Shown: positions 36,234-48,803 of the stretch, one piece after another
Numbering within the stretch: the first letter of the stretch is position 1
Layout: each line of letters starts with the position of its first letter
Source: Saururus chinensis
Lineage: Eukaryota; Streptophyta; Magnoliopsida; Piperales; Saururaceae
Reading direction: 5' to 3'
Assembly (NCBI GenBank): GCA_035235625.1
Contig: CP141149.1
Coordinates: 12,954,893 to 13,018,892, forward strand
DNA: 64,000 nt
Made by a program: the position numbers and the translations under genes
Notes under the pieces: generated by a model
The model's input: only the letters and a program-made list of their open reading frames with translations
Told to the model about the DNA's origin: nothing
Databases searched by the model: none

Positions 36234-39200
36234 TGTTACACCTAAACTATTGATTCATTAAATTGAGCCAAAGATTAGGGTTATATTACTTACAAGTGCA
36301 CAAGCGAATGTAGTGTTGCAAGGTCAAATCCAAAAGGATTGCCTTTGTGTGACTATAACAATGATTACAAAATAAGAGGAGTAAAGAAAAATTAAGAGAG
36401 AAAGAGTAGAAGAGTATTGATGCAATAAAAAGTTAAGAAATCAATAAGATAAAACACTAAGACATTGAAGGTCATTGTAACATCTAGTGATGTTCTTCAT
36501 GGGTCATGATATTTCAATTAGAATCAAATAAAGATTCTATCTAACTGGAAGATTTGAACATTATAAGCAAATATAAAAATAAGAAATACTTTTAATAGAT
36601 AAAGAATAAAAATAATTATTTCTTTAAGAATTCTATGTATCAAAACCATAAAAAGATAAATAAGGAGACCTTTCAAGCATCTTATGTATTATGATCACAA
36701 AGAAATAAGAAGAAGAATAATATTAAATAAATATCACTTCAAATATCCAATACTTACATAAAACCATTGATGAAACATGAATATAACTCTGTTAGATTGT
36801 TATAAATCACCTCTAGCCTCAGCTAGAATGCTTAGAAATCCATTACAATAAAAATAAAAATCAAAACTACGAAAAAAAAGAAAAATAGGAGAAGAGAGCT
36901 CCAAAGAGGAGGAGATTATGCCTCTCACACATCCACCACTCTTTTTATAAGAGTAGAAGGGGTTGCTTCAAAGGGGAAGGTCCAATCATATCCCTTGATT
37001 ACTTCCCGATTAATCACTTAATTTGTTACATTTTGGAAATGATTATATTCTAAATAAATTAAATAAATTAATAACTTATTTATCAAATAAGTATCATTTA
37101 GTCTTCCTTTAGTTATCCAATTAACCTCATTATTTTTTCTTATGTGTATCAACCACAACCAGTGAAAAGATCCTCCAAGTGTTGGTCTCAAGTTAATTGA
37201 CTAGTTATCCCATTGCATGTTAGAATTGACTGATATATCTTTGAAATTATGAATTTCTTTATGAAATAAGTATTATATCCAAGGAAGGCTTCTTTCTAAT
37301 GCCACCAGAATCATATCAATATGAATTATACATTGAAAAATATGACCGAAATACTAAGGCTATGTAAATATATCCAAATCAATTTCTTCCTGAATTTGGT
37401 TCTCTTGATGCAAATATGAAATCCAATGGCTTTACAAGGTTGTATTTGACCATTCTATGCATGTCTAGACTATTCCGAGCCCACTTTTGACCCTTGAATA
37501 GCTTTAGGTAGTTGGACTTTACTTCTTCTTCCACTTAGATCCTATCCAAGCCTATTCAGACATGTAAACACAACGGATATCCAACTCACCTATTTAAAAT
37601 ATAAATGACCCAAATAAGTAGTAAATTAACAGAAAATAAGATTGGAATTCATGATTTTAAATATTTAATTGAATATTATTTTAGTGCATCAAATACCCCC
37701 CAACCAGCATATTGCTAGTCTCTAACAATCCATATGTTCTTGAAGAAAAATAATTAAAAAAAAAACATGTCACTTTCGTAAGCCATCATGAATACATTTA
37801 GCACATGTAGCAAGCCCTTAAACCCCTAACTTGCACTAGTGGATGAGTTGTGTCTTGTGAGGGTTTCTTGTGAATATACCCACAAAATTCACAAAACTCA
37901 TGTGTTGCCTCACAAGTAGCGCTAAGTTTTATGTCTTCATCCAAACAAAACAAAGAAGAAAAGAAAAAAAACCTATAAGTGACAATGCTAACAAGTTGTG
38001 CTGAGGAAGTAAAGACTAAGATAATAATTGTAAAGCAACACTAAAGAACCCTTTCATCCCCACTTAGAAAATATCAAACATTGCAATTAACTCTAAGATA
38101 CGTAAGTACTAGTTTTCATAGATTAGGTATTAAAAAAAATCATGAAAGTCCAAACTATTAAATTCCTATGTCGGAACTTTTGAAACAATGTGTTAGTGAG
38201 TTATTGTAAATTTTTTATAAGATAATTAGAGGATTAGTCTCCTAAAGTAGTATGCTCTTCTACTCACCAAGAGATGTTTAGATAGCCAAAAGAACCAATT
38301 CAAAACTTCGCAACTTGTCCGAGATAACAAGAGGTTTGGATGTTCACTTTAATACCTCGTGGGATTTATTTGTGATATTCCAGTGGCTTGCATTGTTATG
38401 ACGATGACTTAGCCCTATCTTACAAAATGAAACATTATTTAGAAACTTTAATTTTTTTTTCAATGATGTCCATCACTTTTTTTACTTCCTTTCTTTTTTT
38501 ATTTATTTTTATTTTTTTACATAGGGAGCTCTTTTTGAAGTGTTTTGTCTAATTTATTGGTTACTTTCCATAATGATAATAATCCACTTACTTTTCTTCT
38601 TATTTCCCCTCCAATAGAGTTAACAAGGCAGTTAAAGTTCATTAGATTTGGTGTCTCTCTATATTCCGGGTGAGTATTAAAGCAACAACCACATAATTCA
38701 ATTTCAACTCTAAAAATTAGTCAAGTGAGTGAAAATTTGAAAACCAACATTAGTTTCTAAGATTCTATTCAAAGAATTAATTAAAAAGACTCATCATAAA
38801 AGGAAAGTTTTATTAAAAATATCCAAGTGCCATCATTATATAGGGATCAATATAAAGAGGAAGAATACCAAGAAAGGATGAAGGTTATCACAGTCAATAC
38901 TATTAAAAAAAAAAATCAAAACTCATCCCCCAACCCAAATGAAACATTGTCCTCAATGTTTGAAAAAAAATTGTTTTAAATTTTTTATTTTCTGAGAAAA
39001 AATCATTAAAAATCAACCCTCATAATTAGGATCTTGAAGAGATGTGGACTCAATTTCAGGGACAAAATGTTCTAAAGATGGTTTAAAAGCCTTATGAAGT
39101 ATGTTCTTATCATGAAATGCCTTCATTCTTTACTTGTACATTCTAGCACTCTCAAAAGCATCATGTCAGATCTCATCTAATTTATTTAGTTGTAGTGTTT

Positions 39201-41156
39201 TATGCAACTAGGTCTTATCAAGATTGAAGTTGACAGCCTTGATTGCCCAACAAGCCCTATGTTCTAACTCCATAGGCAAGTGACAAGCATTTCCAAAAAA
39301 TATTCGGTAAAGGGACATTCCAATCGGGGTTTTGAAAGTAGTACGATAAGCCCAAAGAGCATCGGTTAGTCTTAATGACTAATCCTTACCATTTGGATTT
39401 TCTGATTTGAAATTTCTACTTGTCCACTTGTTTGTGGGCGATAATGTGTAACAACTTTATGTGGGATTCCATATTTTTTCATTAAGGCCTCAAAGACCTA
39501 TTGCAAAAGTGTGTACCCTGATCACTTATAATGGCTTGAGGTGTTCCAAATCTTGACTAAATATTTTCTTTCAAAAATTTCACAACAATTGTGTGTTCAT
39601 TTGTTTTGCATGGAATAGCCTCAATCCATTTAGACACATTATCAAGAGCTACTAAAATATAAAGATAGCCAAAAGATGGGGGAAAAGATATATGAAATTA
39701 ATGCCCCAATAATAAAAGATTTCAACAACCAAAATTGGGTTAAGAGACATCATGTTCCTAAGGGATATGGTTCCTAACTTTTGACAACATTCACATGCTT
39801 TGCAAAATTCATGATTGTCTTTGAAGAGAGTTGGCCAATAAAAAACACATTGTAAAATCTTGGTAGTTGTCTTTTTAGCAAAAAAATGACCACCACATGC
39901 TTTAGAATGGCAGAAGGAGATAACATTCATATGCTCAGAATTAGACACACATCTCCTAATTATTTGGTCCGGACAATATTTAAACTAATAAGGAACATCC
40001 CAAAAGAAGTGTTTTACCTTTGTGAAGAATTTGTTTCTATCTTGTTGAGTCCAATGAGCGGGAATTTTACCTGTCACCAAATAGTTTGCAATGTCTGCAT
40101 ACCATGGAATATGAGTGGTGTTGAACAACTATTCATCAGAAAATGAGTCCTTGATTGGTAGTGGTTCCAAGGAATCAGCACTCTAATCTTGACAAGTGAT
40201 CAACAACCACATTCTCTGCTCCTTTCTTGTATTTGATACTGAGATCAAATTCTTTGAGTAGGAGGATCCACTTCAACAATCTAGGCTTTGCATCTTTCTT
40301 GCTTAGAAGATATTTGAGAGCTACATGGTCAGTAAAAGTAATAATTTGGGAACCAAACAAATATGATCTAAATTTGTCAAGTTCAAACACTACAACAAGA
40401 AGTTCCTTTTCAGTAGTTGAGTTGTTCACTTGATTGCTATTTAATGTTATACTTACATAATGAATGACACAAGGCTTTATCTTTTTTTTTCCCAAGAACA
40501 ACCCCAACATCATAATCACTAACATCACACATGATTTTAAAAGGCAAACTCCAGTTAAGTGGTTGCATAATAGGAGCATAAATGAGCATTTTCTTTAGTC
40601 AAAGTTGAGTTTCCTATTACATGCGCCAACTGGTAGTGACCCTAGTTGGGATCAACTCATTTTTTTTCATTTTTTACTATAGTTGCACCGGATTTCTTAG
40701 GCACCACTTGGGTAGGACTCACACATTGACTATCAAAAATAGGGTATATGATCTCTACATCTAGCAAATTTAAGATTTCTACTCTCACCACCTTTTTCAT
40801 GTTAGGGTTTAGCATACGTTGCATTTTCCTAGAGGGTTCAGTATTATCTTCCAAGAAGATCCTATGAGTGCAAACTAGGGAACTAATTTCCTTAATATCA
40901 GCTATGGTCCAACCAATTTCACTTATATGCTCTCTAAGGACATGGACCAACTTTTGCTCTTGTGTGTGGTCTAATTGTGAGGAAACAACTACAGGGTATG
41001 TCTCTCCTTCACCCAAAAATGCATATTTAAGCTCATTAGGAAGGATTTTAACTCAAGTTTGAGTATTTGGACACTTGAAGGAAGGGGAGTGCTATTAGGA
41101 GGAGGTAATTCCTCAAAGCATGCCTTCCAGTTTTTAGTATCCAACATGGGGGTTGA
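36234..41156 (-). mobile_element. Athila-like Gypsy fossil, 3' part with 3' LTR
   Basis: The LTR 36234-37691 (TGTTACACC...GTGCATCA on +, about 1.46 kb) abuts a purine tract (complement GGTTGGGGGG) at 37692-37710. Non-coding DNA follows (37711-39650, where related elements may carry an extra ORF; none visible). Minus-strand pol lies at 39652-41016. The 5' end is missing. Broken, old. Confidence 0.82.
39652..41016 (-). pseudogene. Athila-like pol fossil (RT, RNase H, integrase zinc finger)
   Basis: The minus strand carries CTHRIFLEDNTEPSRKMQR and VSPTQVVPKKSGAT (reverse transcriptase N-terminal part, 40657-41016). RNase H words are [20 protein letters not shown] and [17 protein letters not shown] (40175-40579). 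The HHCC integrase finger is HSKACGGHFFAKKT with CKACECCQKLG (39652-39948). These words are typical of Athila-type Gypsy elements. Decayed. Confidence 0.85.
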
Positions 41157-41567
41157 TGTTGGCGGTGAGCCCTAATTGTGGCTAAGTTATTAGGGGCAAT
41201 TTTGACCTTCTACTTTGTAAACCTAATATAAAAGGATTAGAGGGGGCAAAACATGATAGACTAATCAAGGAGAAGCAAGCCGCTATGCACAAGGGAGAAA
41301 CCAGGCTGCCACAACCAAGAGAAAAGCAGCCTTCTTTGGGGAAGAAGAGATAAGCTATTTCGTCTGAGTTGTGTGAGAGGTGCTGAGAGAAATCTTTTGA
41401 ATACTCCCTTGTATTTGATTCTCTATCTAGTGGAATTGTGCAATCCCGTGGATGTAGGCAGCAAGGCCGAACCACATAATTCCCCTGTGTTCTTTGCTCT
41501 CTTGTTAGCATTTCTACAATCCATTCTTCCACTGTAATTGAAGAGAAACTTTTGTTTTCCCTTGTCA
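41157..41567 (+). mobile_element. LTR-like block of another retroelement inserted between Gypsy pieces
   Basis: Plus-strand TATA-like CTAATATAAAAGG near 41224. A downstream word common in plant LTRs (GTGGATGTAGGCAGCAAGGC, near 41450) and a primer-binding-like TTGGTGTCACTGCCC at 41571 follow. Only this one end is present. The long minus-strand open frame over it (41182-41580) is chance. Confidence 0.5.
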
Positions 41568-41589
41568 AACTTGGTGTCACTGCCCTAGC

Positions 41590-43390
41590 CTCGATTCATT
41601 CCCTCCGCTAAAAATTCCTTATGGTCTTGTTCCAAACTAGATGCTAACTCCACTACTTTAGCACAGGTGGAGGGTTGGGAGCCTACAACTTTGCTTCGCA
41701 GACCATTATTCAACCCCCTTACGAATTTTTGCACCTTCTTCAGTTGGGTAGGACAAGTGTCAGGAGCAAAATGTTGAAGCTAGATGAACTTGTTCATATT
41801 GACCAACTGTCATCCCATCTTGCTGGAGATCTAGAAATTCTTTTCCTTTCTTTTCCTAGACATGAGGAGGAAAATATTTGTCATATAGAACTTCCTGAAA
41901 CTCTCCCTATTAGATTTCATCGCTATCTTGGAAGAAGTTCCTCTCAGTAGTAGGCCACCAAAAAATGGCTTCTCTTGTCATAGCAAAGGTAGCTATGCAC
42001 ACCTTTTGATATTTAGGTATCCTCATTACCTTGAAAATTCCTTCCACTTCGAATGTCCATTTTTTTACGACTTCGGGGACATCTTCGGTTGTGATGGATA
42101 GTGCAATCTTCTTAAATCGCTTTGGCAAGTTGTCCATTCCAGTCAATTTACTTTCTCCTACCCTCTTGGATGGACTCATTTGATAGCCTTGTGCATGGAG
42201 CTGCTCAATCATCTTTTGCATCATTACATCGAGAAAAATTGAAGTAGAATCCTCAATTGTTAACAAACTATGAGGTGTGGTATCAATCGGGGTGGACCTA
42301 TTGAATAGTAGTACATCTTCTCTACTAGTGGATGACATCTAAACATAATTTTAAAATAAAATATTTATACTTTCAAACTTCATCTAAAAAGTTAAAAATA
42401 AAAAGTTAGATTTTTAAAACAAAATATCACTAGTCACATATGCATATCTATTTAAACAGAAGATATCTACCAAAATTAGTAATAATAAAAAATATAATAA
42501 TCAACTCAAGTAATAAAAAAATATGTACGACAAATTTTCATTTTTTTAGCCTGAAACACTTAGTTACTCATTTGTAGATAGTGAAACCTCTGCATTGATA
42601 CAAATTGTAGAGCCCCGACTTTTTAAATTACTTTAAAGTTCGGAGTGACACTAATGCGTAATGATAAAATATGGACCACGATCAACCATGTACAAAAGAG
42701 TAACTTTTCATTAATTACAAAAAAATTACAAAACAAGGCTTATTATGCCTTAGCAAAATCAAAGTTGTGCACTTCCAAAATTAATACATAACAAAAGAAC
42801 GTGGTAAAGTAAATTAAACATGTAGATTTTTTGAAGTTCTACACGCAATCCTCATTGACATCAACTTCTTCATTCGAACCTGCAGTGTTTAGGGGTGATT
42901 TGAGTATAATTATACTCAATAGATTGAGTTAAATTCTCTTAGCATGCTAAAACATAAAACATAAAAAAAGATCCATAAAATATTCTCAAAAAAATAGACT
43001 CAAATAATATTATCGACTAACTGAATCCAATGCACTTTTTAGACAAAAAGTCAGATAAAATAGTTTTTCAAAGAATCCAGTAAACTTAGATAATTCATTC
43101 GTAGCCAAAATCCGATAAATAATTCAAAATTAGATAAACATCATTCACAGAATATCGCCGATACTGGAGCAATATACACCAATGTTCGTTGGGCAATGGG
43201 ATTAGAATGAAGAGAATCTTCCTACGATATCCAACTTTATGGAGGCACAATATGCCATAATAGGCAATACCTAAGAGTCATAACTCTCATTACTTTTGCT
43301 TCATTCGATCATCTTTTTCTAGTGGGTTTCTTTCATCGCAACACCTACAAAGGTACAAAAATAACACCTATAACATAATCATATTTCACA
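41590..43390 (-). mobile_element. Chromovirus-like Gypsy fossil: 5' LTR and gag
   Basis: Gag on the minus strand (41590-42338) includes VVKKWTFEVEGIFKVMRIP and ATFAMTREAIFWW, typical of chromovirus gag and unlike Athila gag. Upstream lies a primer-binding-like word (complement TTGTATCAATGCAGAGG), then an LTR starting at 42606 (TGTAGAGCCCCGAC on +). The right border of that LTR, about 43390, is a guess. Partial and broken. Confidence 0.6.
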
Positions 43391-43930
43391 AAAGCTTGAT
43401 CTATAAACGAAGGAAAATTTTATTTATCTATTTATTGAATATTATAACACTTCCCCATCACATGCAAGCGTTTAGTACTCAGGACCTCCCATAACATGAA
43501 GCTCTAATACTATGTAAGATAACCAAGTTTTATCAAAACTCGAGCCTTTAGGAAGGGATAATCTTATATATTTATTTTATATTCTAATACCCCCTCCACA
43601 ACAAGGGTGAAGCCAATAATTTTGTGTAGGTGGAGGCAAGTAGATTTTCAATGTACATGTGTGGTCCCCCATATCGGTTAACAAAACTTTTTTTATGATT
43701 ATTATTGAATATTTTTACCAAAATAGACATGAACTCCAAAGTAATACCAAATATGTGTGTAGGTCTGTTGTAATTCTCGAAGTAGACTTGTGTACATTTG
43801 AGGCTAGAGGCTCGTGTTGAAAAATGACCTTATCTACTGCTAGTGTTTTGCCTCTTCTTACTAGGATAGGCAGGCCAATCCAATAGAAATATGAAAATTG
43901 ATTGCTAGTGTCACCCTCACACATCATTGC
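43391..43930. other. Spacer with old repeat remnants
   Basis: CAAGGGTGAAGCCAATAATT near 43604 resembles a hAT end of the 11622 type. CCAAATATGTGTGTAGGTCTG near 43748 has an inverted, diverged counterpart near 47600-47640, across the large LTR. That fits one old element split by the LTR insertion. No gene. Confidence 0.35.
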
Positions 43931-44564
43931 TGTCACGCCCCGGCGATGCCCGACCCGAGCCGAACCCGGTCCAAGGGCCGGTCAAGCGCGCGGGGGCGAC
44001 GAAGTGCAATTGAGAAACGATTCTAGCGGAAGACTTAATCCCTAACCACGGGCGATTAACAGCAACACGGAGTGCGCACAATCCTTTGAGCAAGAGTAAA
44101 TAAAAGGGGAAGAAAAGGTGTTGCTTAACACAAAGTAAACAACAATCTCAAACCCACAAGCTTAGTTTTAAGTAAAGCCCACACCGGCTCAAAATAAGTC
44201 ATAAGCAAACATAACTGTAACATGTGACATAAATCCACAACAAAGAACCCTACACATAGGTTCTAACATAAAACATGAAACAAAATGAAGGAAAGTCACG
44301 CAACGATCTCCATCATCACACCCAAGCTACCTCTGACCTTTCCTCAAAAAGGCAATCCTGTCCGTCTGCGTGTCGCACCACGCAGCCCCAAATAAAAACA
44401 CAAAAGAGGGGTGAGTTTTAACACTCAGCAATGGTTTTAATATCACTGTCAACGTAGAAAATACGATAGCTTAGAAATGAGATCGTTTCAGATCAAAGAT
44501 TTACATGGTGCATCACTTTCTGATCACACATTCATATCACTTAACACTGCATAAAAATGCATAA

Positions 44565-44790
44565 TTCAACCTGCATGGATGTATCTCTAGCATACATATT
44601 CCCACATGCATTCACATCATAACCAATCCCGCATGGATGTATCTCTAACATACATATTCCACATGCATAACATCAAAATCAACATGCATGGATGTATCTC
44701 TAACATACATATTCCACATGCATAACATCAACATCAACATGCATGGATGTATCTCTAACATACATATTCCACATGCATAATGTTATCACA
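44565..44790 (-). repeat. Tandem repeat inside the large LTR, unit about 63 bp, four copies
   Basis: Four copies of GCATGGATGTATCTCTAACA, TACATATTCCACATGCATAA plus a short variable CATCA/AATCAAC joint. Copies two to four are almost identical. Homologous in place to 17478-17775 of the other LTR. Confidence 0.92.
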
Positions 44791-45203
44791 ATCAACCTCC
44801 ATCAAGGAGTAATCACACATTGACGTCACACAGACGGGAGCATAGACAAGGCCACGAAGGCGTGTCAGGGTACAAAATTCTACATAAGAATTCAAGAAAG
44901 ATCGGGGTTGTCAATCCCTAATACTGCTCGCCCTGGACGATCCTGGCCAAGGATGTCCCATTCTCACACAGAGAATCTAGAGCAGGGGTGTTCGCCCAGG
45001 GACATATCCTGCGGAGGGAAGAGCCCGAGTTCTCACACAGAGAACCCTAGAACACGTGGTAGCGGGGTGCACACGGCATACCACACTGGATTCTCAGGGT
45101 CCAGATGACACACATAATGATATTCTCACATATCCGCAAGACAAGTACACAACTCGTCCCCACATCATTCCAATAAACAAGACTCAACCCGGGGAGTGCA
45201 CTC

Positions 45204-45275
45204 GTTCCACACAGGAACTCCAAATCGTTCCACACAGGAACTTCAAATCGTTCCACACAGGAACTTCAAATCAAA
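45204..45275. repeat. Short tandem repeat, unit about 22 bp, three copies
   Basis: Three copies of CGTTCCACACAGGAACTTCA with AAT joints. Each unit holds the inverted word GTTCC/GGAAC, so it can fold back on itself. Confidence 0.9.
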
Positions 45276-46076
45276 ATATGTCCTTTCGGACCAATCAACT
45301 TGCGATTAATCCACGACCGATAAACCCGGCACGCAATTCCATCACATTGCATCCAATCGGTCAAATTCGATTAATCACGATGAAGCCTCAATTGGAAATC
45401 CATTTTCATGATGCGTGCAACATGGTACATGCGTGGGCAAAGCATACATGAACCCTAATCATGATAAGTGCTCTCACCAGCCCCTAATGCATCATTCATA
45501 ATCACGATATTAAGCTTCAACATCATCATTTAACCCCCACATGTGTGTGTGTGTAACTAGTAGAAGCCTTTCACATAATGCATATTAACATGCTTGAAAA
45601 TCAACTCACTACCACACTACACATGTGAATTTCTACCTAAACATGAATTCCAGCGGAAATCATAGTAGAAGAATCGTTGAAATCTTAGCTAGATTCAAAA
45701 CTCAACCACAAAGGCTAAACACCTATAACATCACTCATTCCATCATTGAGTCATGGTATTCACCAACATTCACACACCATTAATCACAATTTATCATGAC
45801 AAATCTGTCCAACAATGATTGTAGTCCCACTGAAATATGCTTAACCAAAGGGAAACAACTATTCATAATTTCAAAATAACGATTCCAACATCATGCCACA
45901 AAACATAAGTCATTCCACCATCACTAAGCATATATCTCAACTCCATAAACTCAATAGCATACATTTCCAGTAGCCTAACATAGCTTAAAATACTCCACAT
46001 TCGTATAAAATTGGCAAGCCAAAGTGAAATCATCAAAATAGGCATCATACACACAACATGCAAATTTCCTGTGTAG

Positions 46077-46180
46077 CCGATCGATCGCCCTTCAGGCCGT
46101 TCGATCGGTTACACGCAAAATTTTGAAATTTTCAGTTCAGCCGATCGATCGCCCTGCAAGGCCGATCGATCGCCAACATG
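46077..46180. repeat. Cluster of GCCGATCGATCGCC palindromic words in the large LTR
   Basis: Three copies of CCGATCGATCGCC and one GTTCGATCGGTT within about 100 bases. The equivalent place in the 15239 LTR (16328-16400) has decayed versions (GCCGATCAAACGGCC, GCGTTCGAATGCC). Confidence 0.8.
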
Positions 46181-46841
46181 GCAGAACAGTCATCTTCTTC
46201 CTTTCGCAAAATCAAACCGAGACACCACAAATAACACTTCAAATCCACATCTAGCACCCTAATCATCATCAAAAGTCCTCCTTGACTTCCAGAACATCAA
46301 ACCAAACCATAATAATGCAAAACCCTAAGAAATCGGGATTAAATAATTCCATTTTCTAATCTTACCATTAACACACTAAATCAAGCAAACCATTTCGAAA
46401 TAAGCCAAAAATGAAGAGTTTTACCATGGATAAACAGAGATTTTGAAGACCCATTACCTCAGCACTTGATTAAGCTCGGATTGAAGAGTCACCCTTCTTG
46501 AAATCCTTGAAAATACAATGAGTTTGAATTAAACACCAATGGAAATCGATTTACTTAAGAAATCCCTAATTAAATCTTAGATCTAGGGCTTGTTGGTAGT
46601 AAAAATCAAATTTTGAATGTTAGAGTTTGTAGTAAAACACAAATCAGTAGCTTTTGATGGTCAAAAACGAATTGAATCAAGGGGAAAATGGTAGATTTAG
46701 AAGAAATTAAGAGAAAAGCCATGGATTAGTGCTTAGTTAGAGCAAGCTTACCTTAATCGGCTTCTAATTCGGGCCTAAGTGGGGATTAGGCCAGACCTCC
46801 TTCCTTAGCCTATTCCCAAAAATGGAAATGGCTCAGGTTTG

Positions 46842-46853
46842 CCCTTTTATAGT
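46842..46853 (-). promoter_or_regulatory. TATA box of the inverted large LTR
   Basis: The minus strand reads ACTATAAAAGGGC, about 420 bases from the LTR start, matching position and sequence in the other copy. Confidence 0.55.
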
Positions 46854-47274
46854 AAGGGTTGGGGTAGGCATAGGTAAGTTTTGGGGTGTAAATATGAAAA
46901 GTAGGCTAAAAGTGTTTATTTTGCAAATTTAAGCACGAATTAAGCCTAATAAAATTCTGAAAATTTTTGTGTGACCTTAAGTATATGTCTAGGGTCATTT
47001 GACATAAAAATAAAATTTTCGACCTTGGGGCCCACAGGGGTCCCGCCAAAACCCTAATTTTTGGGAAAATAGTGAAAATTCCGAAAAATCTCAAAAATTC
47101 ACATTTGGTTTAAAATCACTTAAAACCACTAATATTGAAGTTAATTTTGGTTAAAACCATCACAAACTCTATTTATTTACGAAATCACCGAATAAGATCA
47201 GAAAACACGTAAATTGCACGATAACCCATAATTAAATAAAAATCAAAACCGGTTTAAAGATGAGGGTCCTTACA

Positions 47275-47655
47275 TCTGCAGCTCCAAAGAGAGAAACATT
47301 ATAGCCTTGTTGTTCTCTCCCTATGGCCGCATCTCCATCATTCTAAATGACCTCCTCGCTCCACATGGACTTGTCCCCCACATGTCCTCTTGATCATCCG
47401 CATTGTCCTCTCTGAGGTAGAAATGTTTCTCTCTTCAAAGCTCCAATGGTAGGCAAGGGTGTCACCAATTAACTATGGGTCTTCGTATTTCCACTAGACT
47501 AGGTTGTCTATCTGGCAAGAGGAGGAAAAGCACTAGGGGTAGACAAGGCTATTTTTCCACATGATTGCCAACCTCACTTATGAACATGTCTAATTTGGAA
47601 ACTAAAGTAGACCTGTGCACATATTTGGGATTCCTTTGGTAAAAAATAAAAATAA

Positions 47656-47661
<6 letters not shown>
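47275..47661. other. Spacer right of the large LTR
   Basis: No gene seen. The stretch 47590-47640 is an inverted, diverged counterpart of 43715-43765. See the spacer at 43391. Confidence 0.35.

Positions 47662-47743
<82 letters not shown>
47662..47743. repeat. (TA)n microsatellite, about 41 units
   Basis: An almost uninterrupted run of TA dinucleotides about 82 bases long. Likely length-variable and able to form cruciforms. Confidence 0.97.
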
Positions 47744-47746
<3 letters not shown>

Positions 47747-48281
47747 CTAAAATACATGAAGTATCATCACACATACTAATATGCTATTAGTATCAAATAT
47801 TAATAAATACATTTTAACAAGTATTACAACTACACCTTGAACATCTGACTATAGTCATTAGGAAAGAAGAAAACTATGACAAATAAATTTTAGTTACAAA
47901 TGCTCAAAAAATGCAGCATTACCATTTTCTTGTCTTCATATGCTTATAATATCACTAAAAAGGATACAGAAAATCAAAACTCACTTAGGCAACATTACAA
48001 TCTATTTCTTCGTGTCATCTTTTCTTTACTTGCTTATAAATCACTTATAAAATAACTATTTGTTAGCCTAGTATGCCTCTAAAAAATTTCTAAACACATG
48101 TAAAAAGAGAAACATTATGTAAGCTAAGCATGCATGGTCCCAATGTCATGCTTAAACTTCTAAAAGAATCTTCTATTTATTCTTTTGTAAATTAAGGTTG
48201 GTCCCCCTAGTGTCACGCTTCTTTTAGAAAAGTTTTTGGGTATATTAGTATAAAATCATGTTGACCCTCCAACATATATTT

Positions 48282-48346
48282 ATAGCTCTATTTGGTTTTT
48301 CAATTGAAGTAATTTTAGTTCGTCATAAAAAACCAAATAGAGCTAT
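48282..48346. repeat. Foldback miniature element, perfect 19-bp arms
   Basis: ATAGCTCTATTTGGTTTTT and its exact complement are separated by a 27-base loop. Followed by GAAGGAGTATAT, as in the relative at 48741. Confidence 0.8.
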
Positions 48347-48740
48347 TAATTAGGAATAGAAGGAGTATATTAATGTTTGTGTGTCTAATATTTTTATTTT
48401 AAAAAAATATATATTATACATAGAAATTATATATCCATTATAATTAAATGAGAATATATATTATAAAAAAATTTATATGAGTTTGGGCTCACACACACCA
48501 GCATGAGCTAAGGCATCTTGGGTTATTAGATTGAGATCTGAGGGTGCAAAGAGACATAAAATAATCTACCTCATGAGTTACGTACATTGTTGGATCGAAA
48601 TTTTGGGTGCATGACATTGGGGCTCATGCAGTCATGAGTGAGTTTTGGCTTATATAAATGGATCTTGTATATCATATATGATACATGATATTGATACATA
48701 TATATATGTGATTATATATTATTTTATATACTCTATCTAT

Positions 48741-48803
48741 CCTAGATTCATAACTCCATTTGATTTTTCAAAATGAAGTAATCAAATGGAACTACTAATC
48801 TAA
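48741..48803. repeat. Foldback miniature element, relative of 48282-48346
   Basis: Arms CCTAGATTCATAACTCC... and its near complement (about 23 bases, a few mismatches), loop with TGAAGTAA as in the first copy, then GGGAGTATAT. CTCC-ended small elements of this sort are common in plants. Confidence 0.7.

Larger units (their letters stand above)
43931..47274 (-). mobile_element. Second large solo LTR (3.3 kb), inverted copy of the 15239 family
   Basis: On + it runs TGTCACGCCCCGG...GGGTCCTTACA; on the minus strand it starts TGTAAGGACCC and ends GGGGCGTGACA. TATA box, internal tandem array and GGACCGGGTTCGGCTC end correspond to 15239-18404. The flanks (ATTGC / TCTGC) do not form a perfect 5-bp duplication. 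No coding part adjoins. It is more GC-rich than the other copy. Confidence 0.85.

Noticed and set aside
41182-41580. 132-codon minus-strand open frame
   Set aside because: It lies over an LTR-like block with a + strand TATA box and LTR words; the translation shows no domain.
44565-44790. Regular repeats that could suggest a CRISPR-like array
   Set aside because: Units are directly tandem with no distinct spacers, inside a plant LTR. It is a minisatellite.
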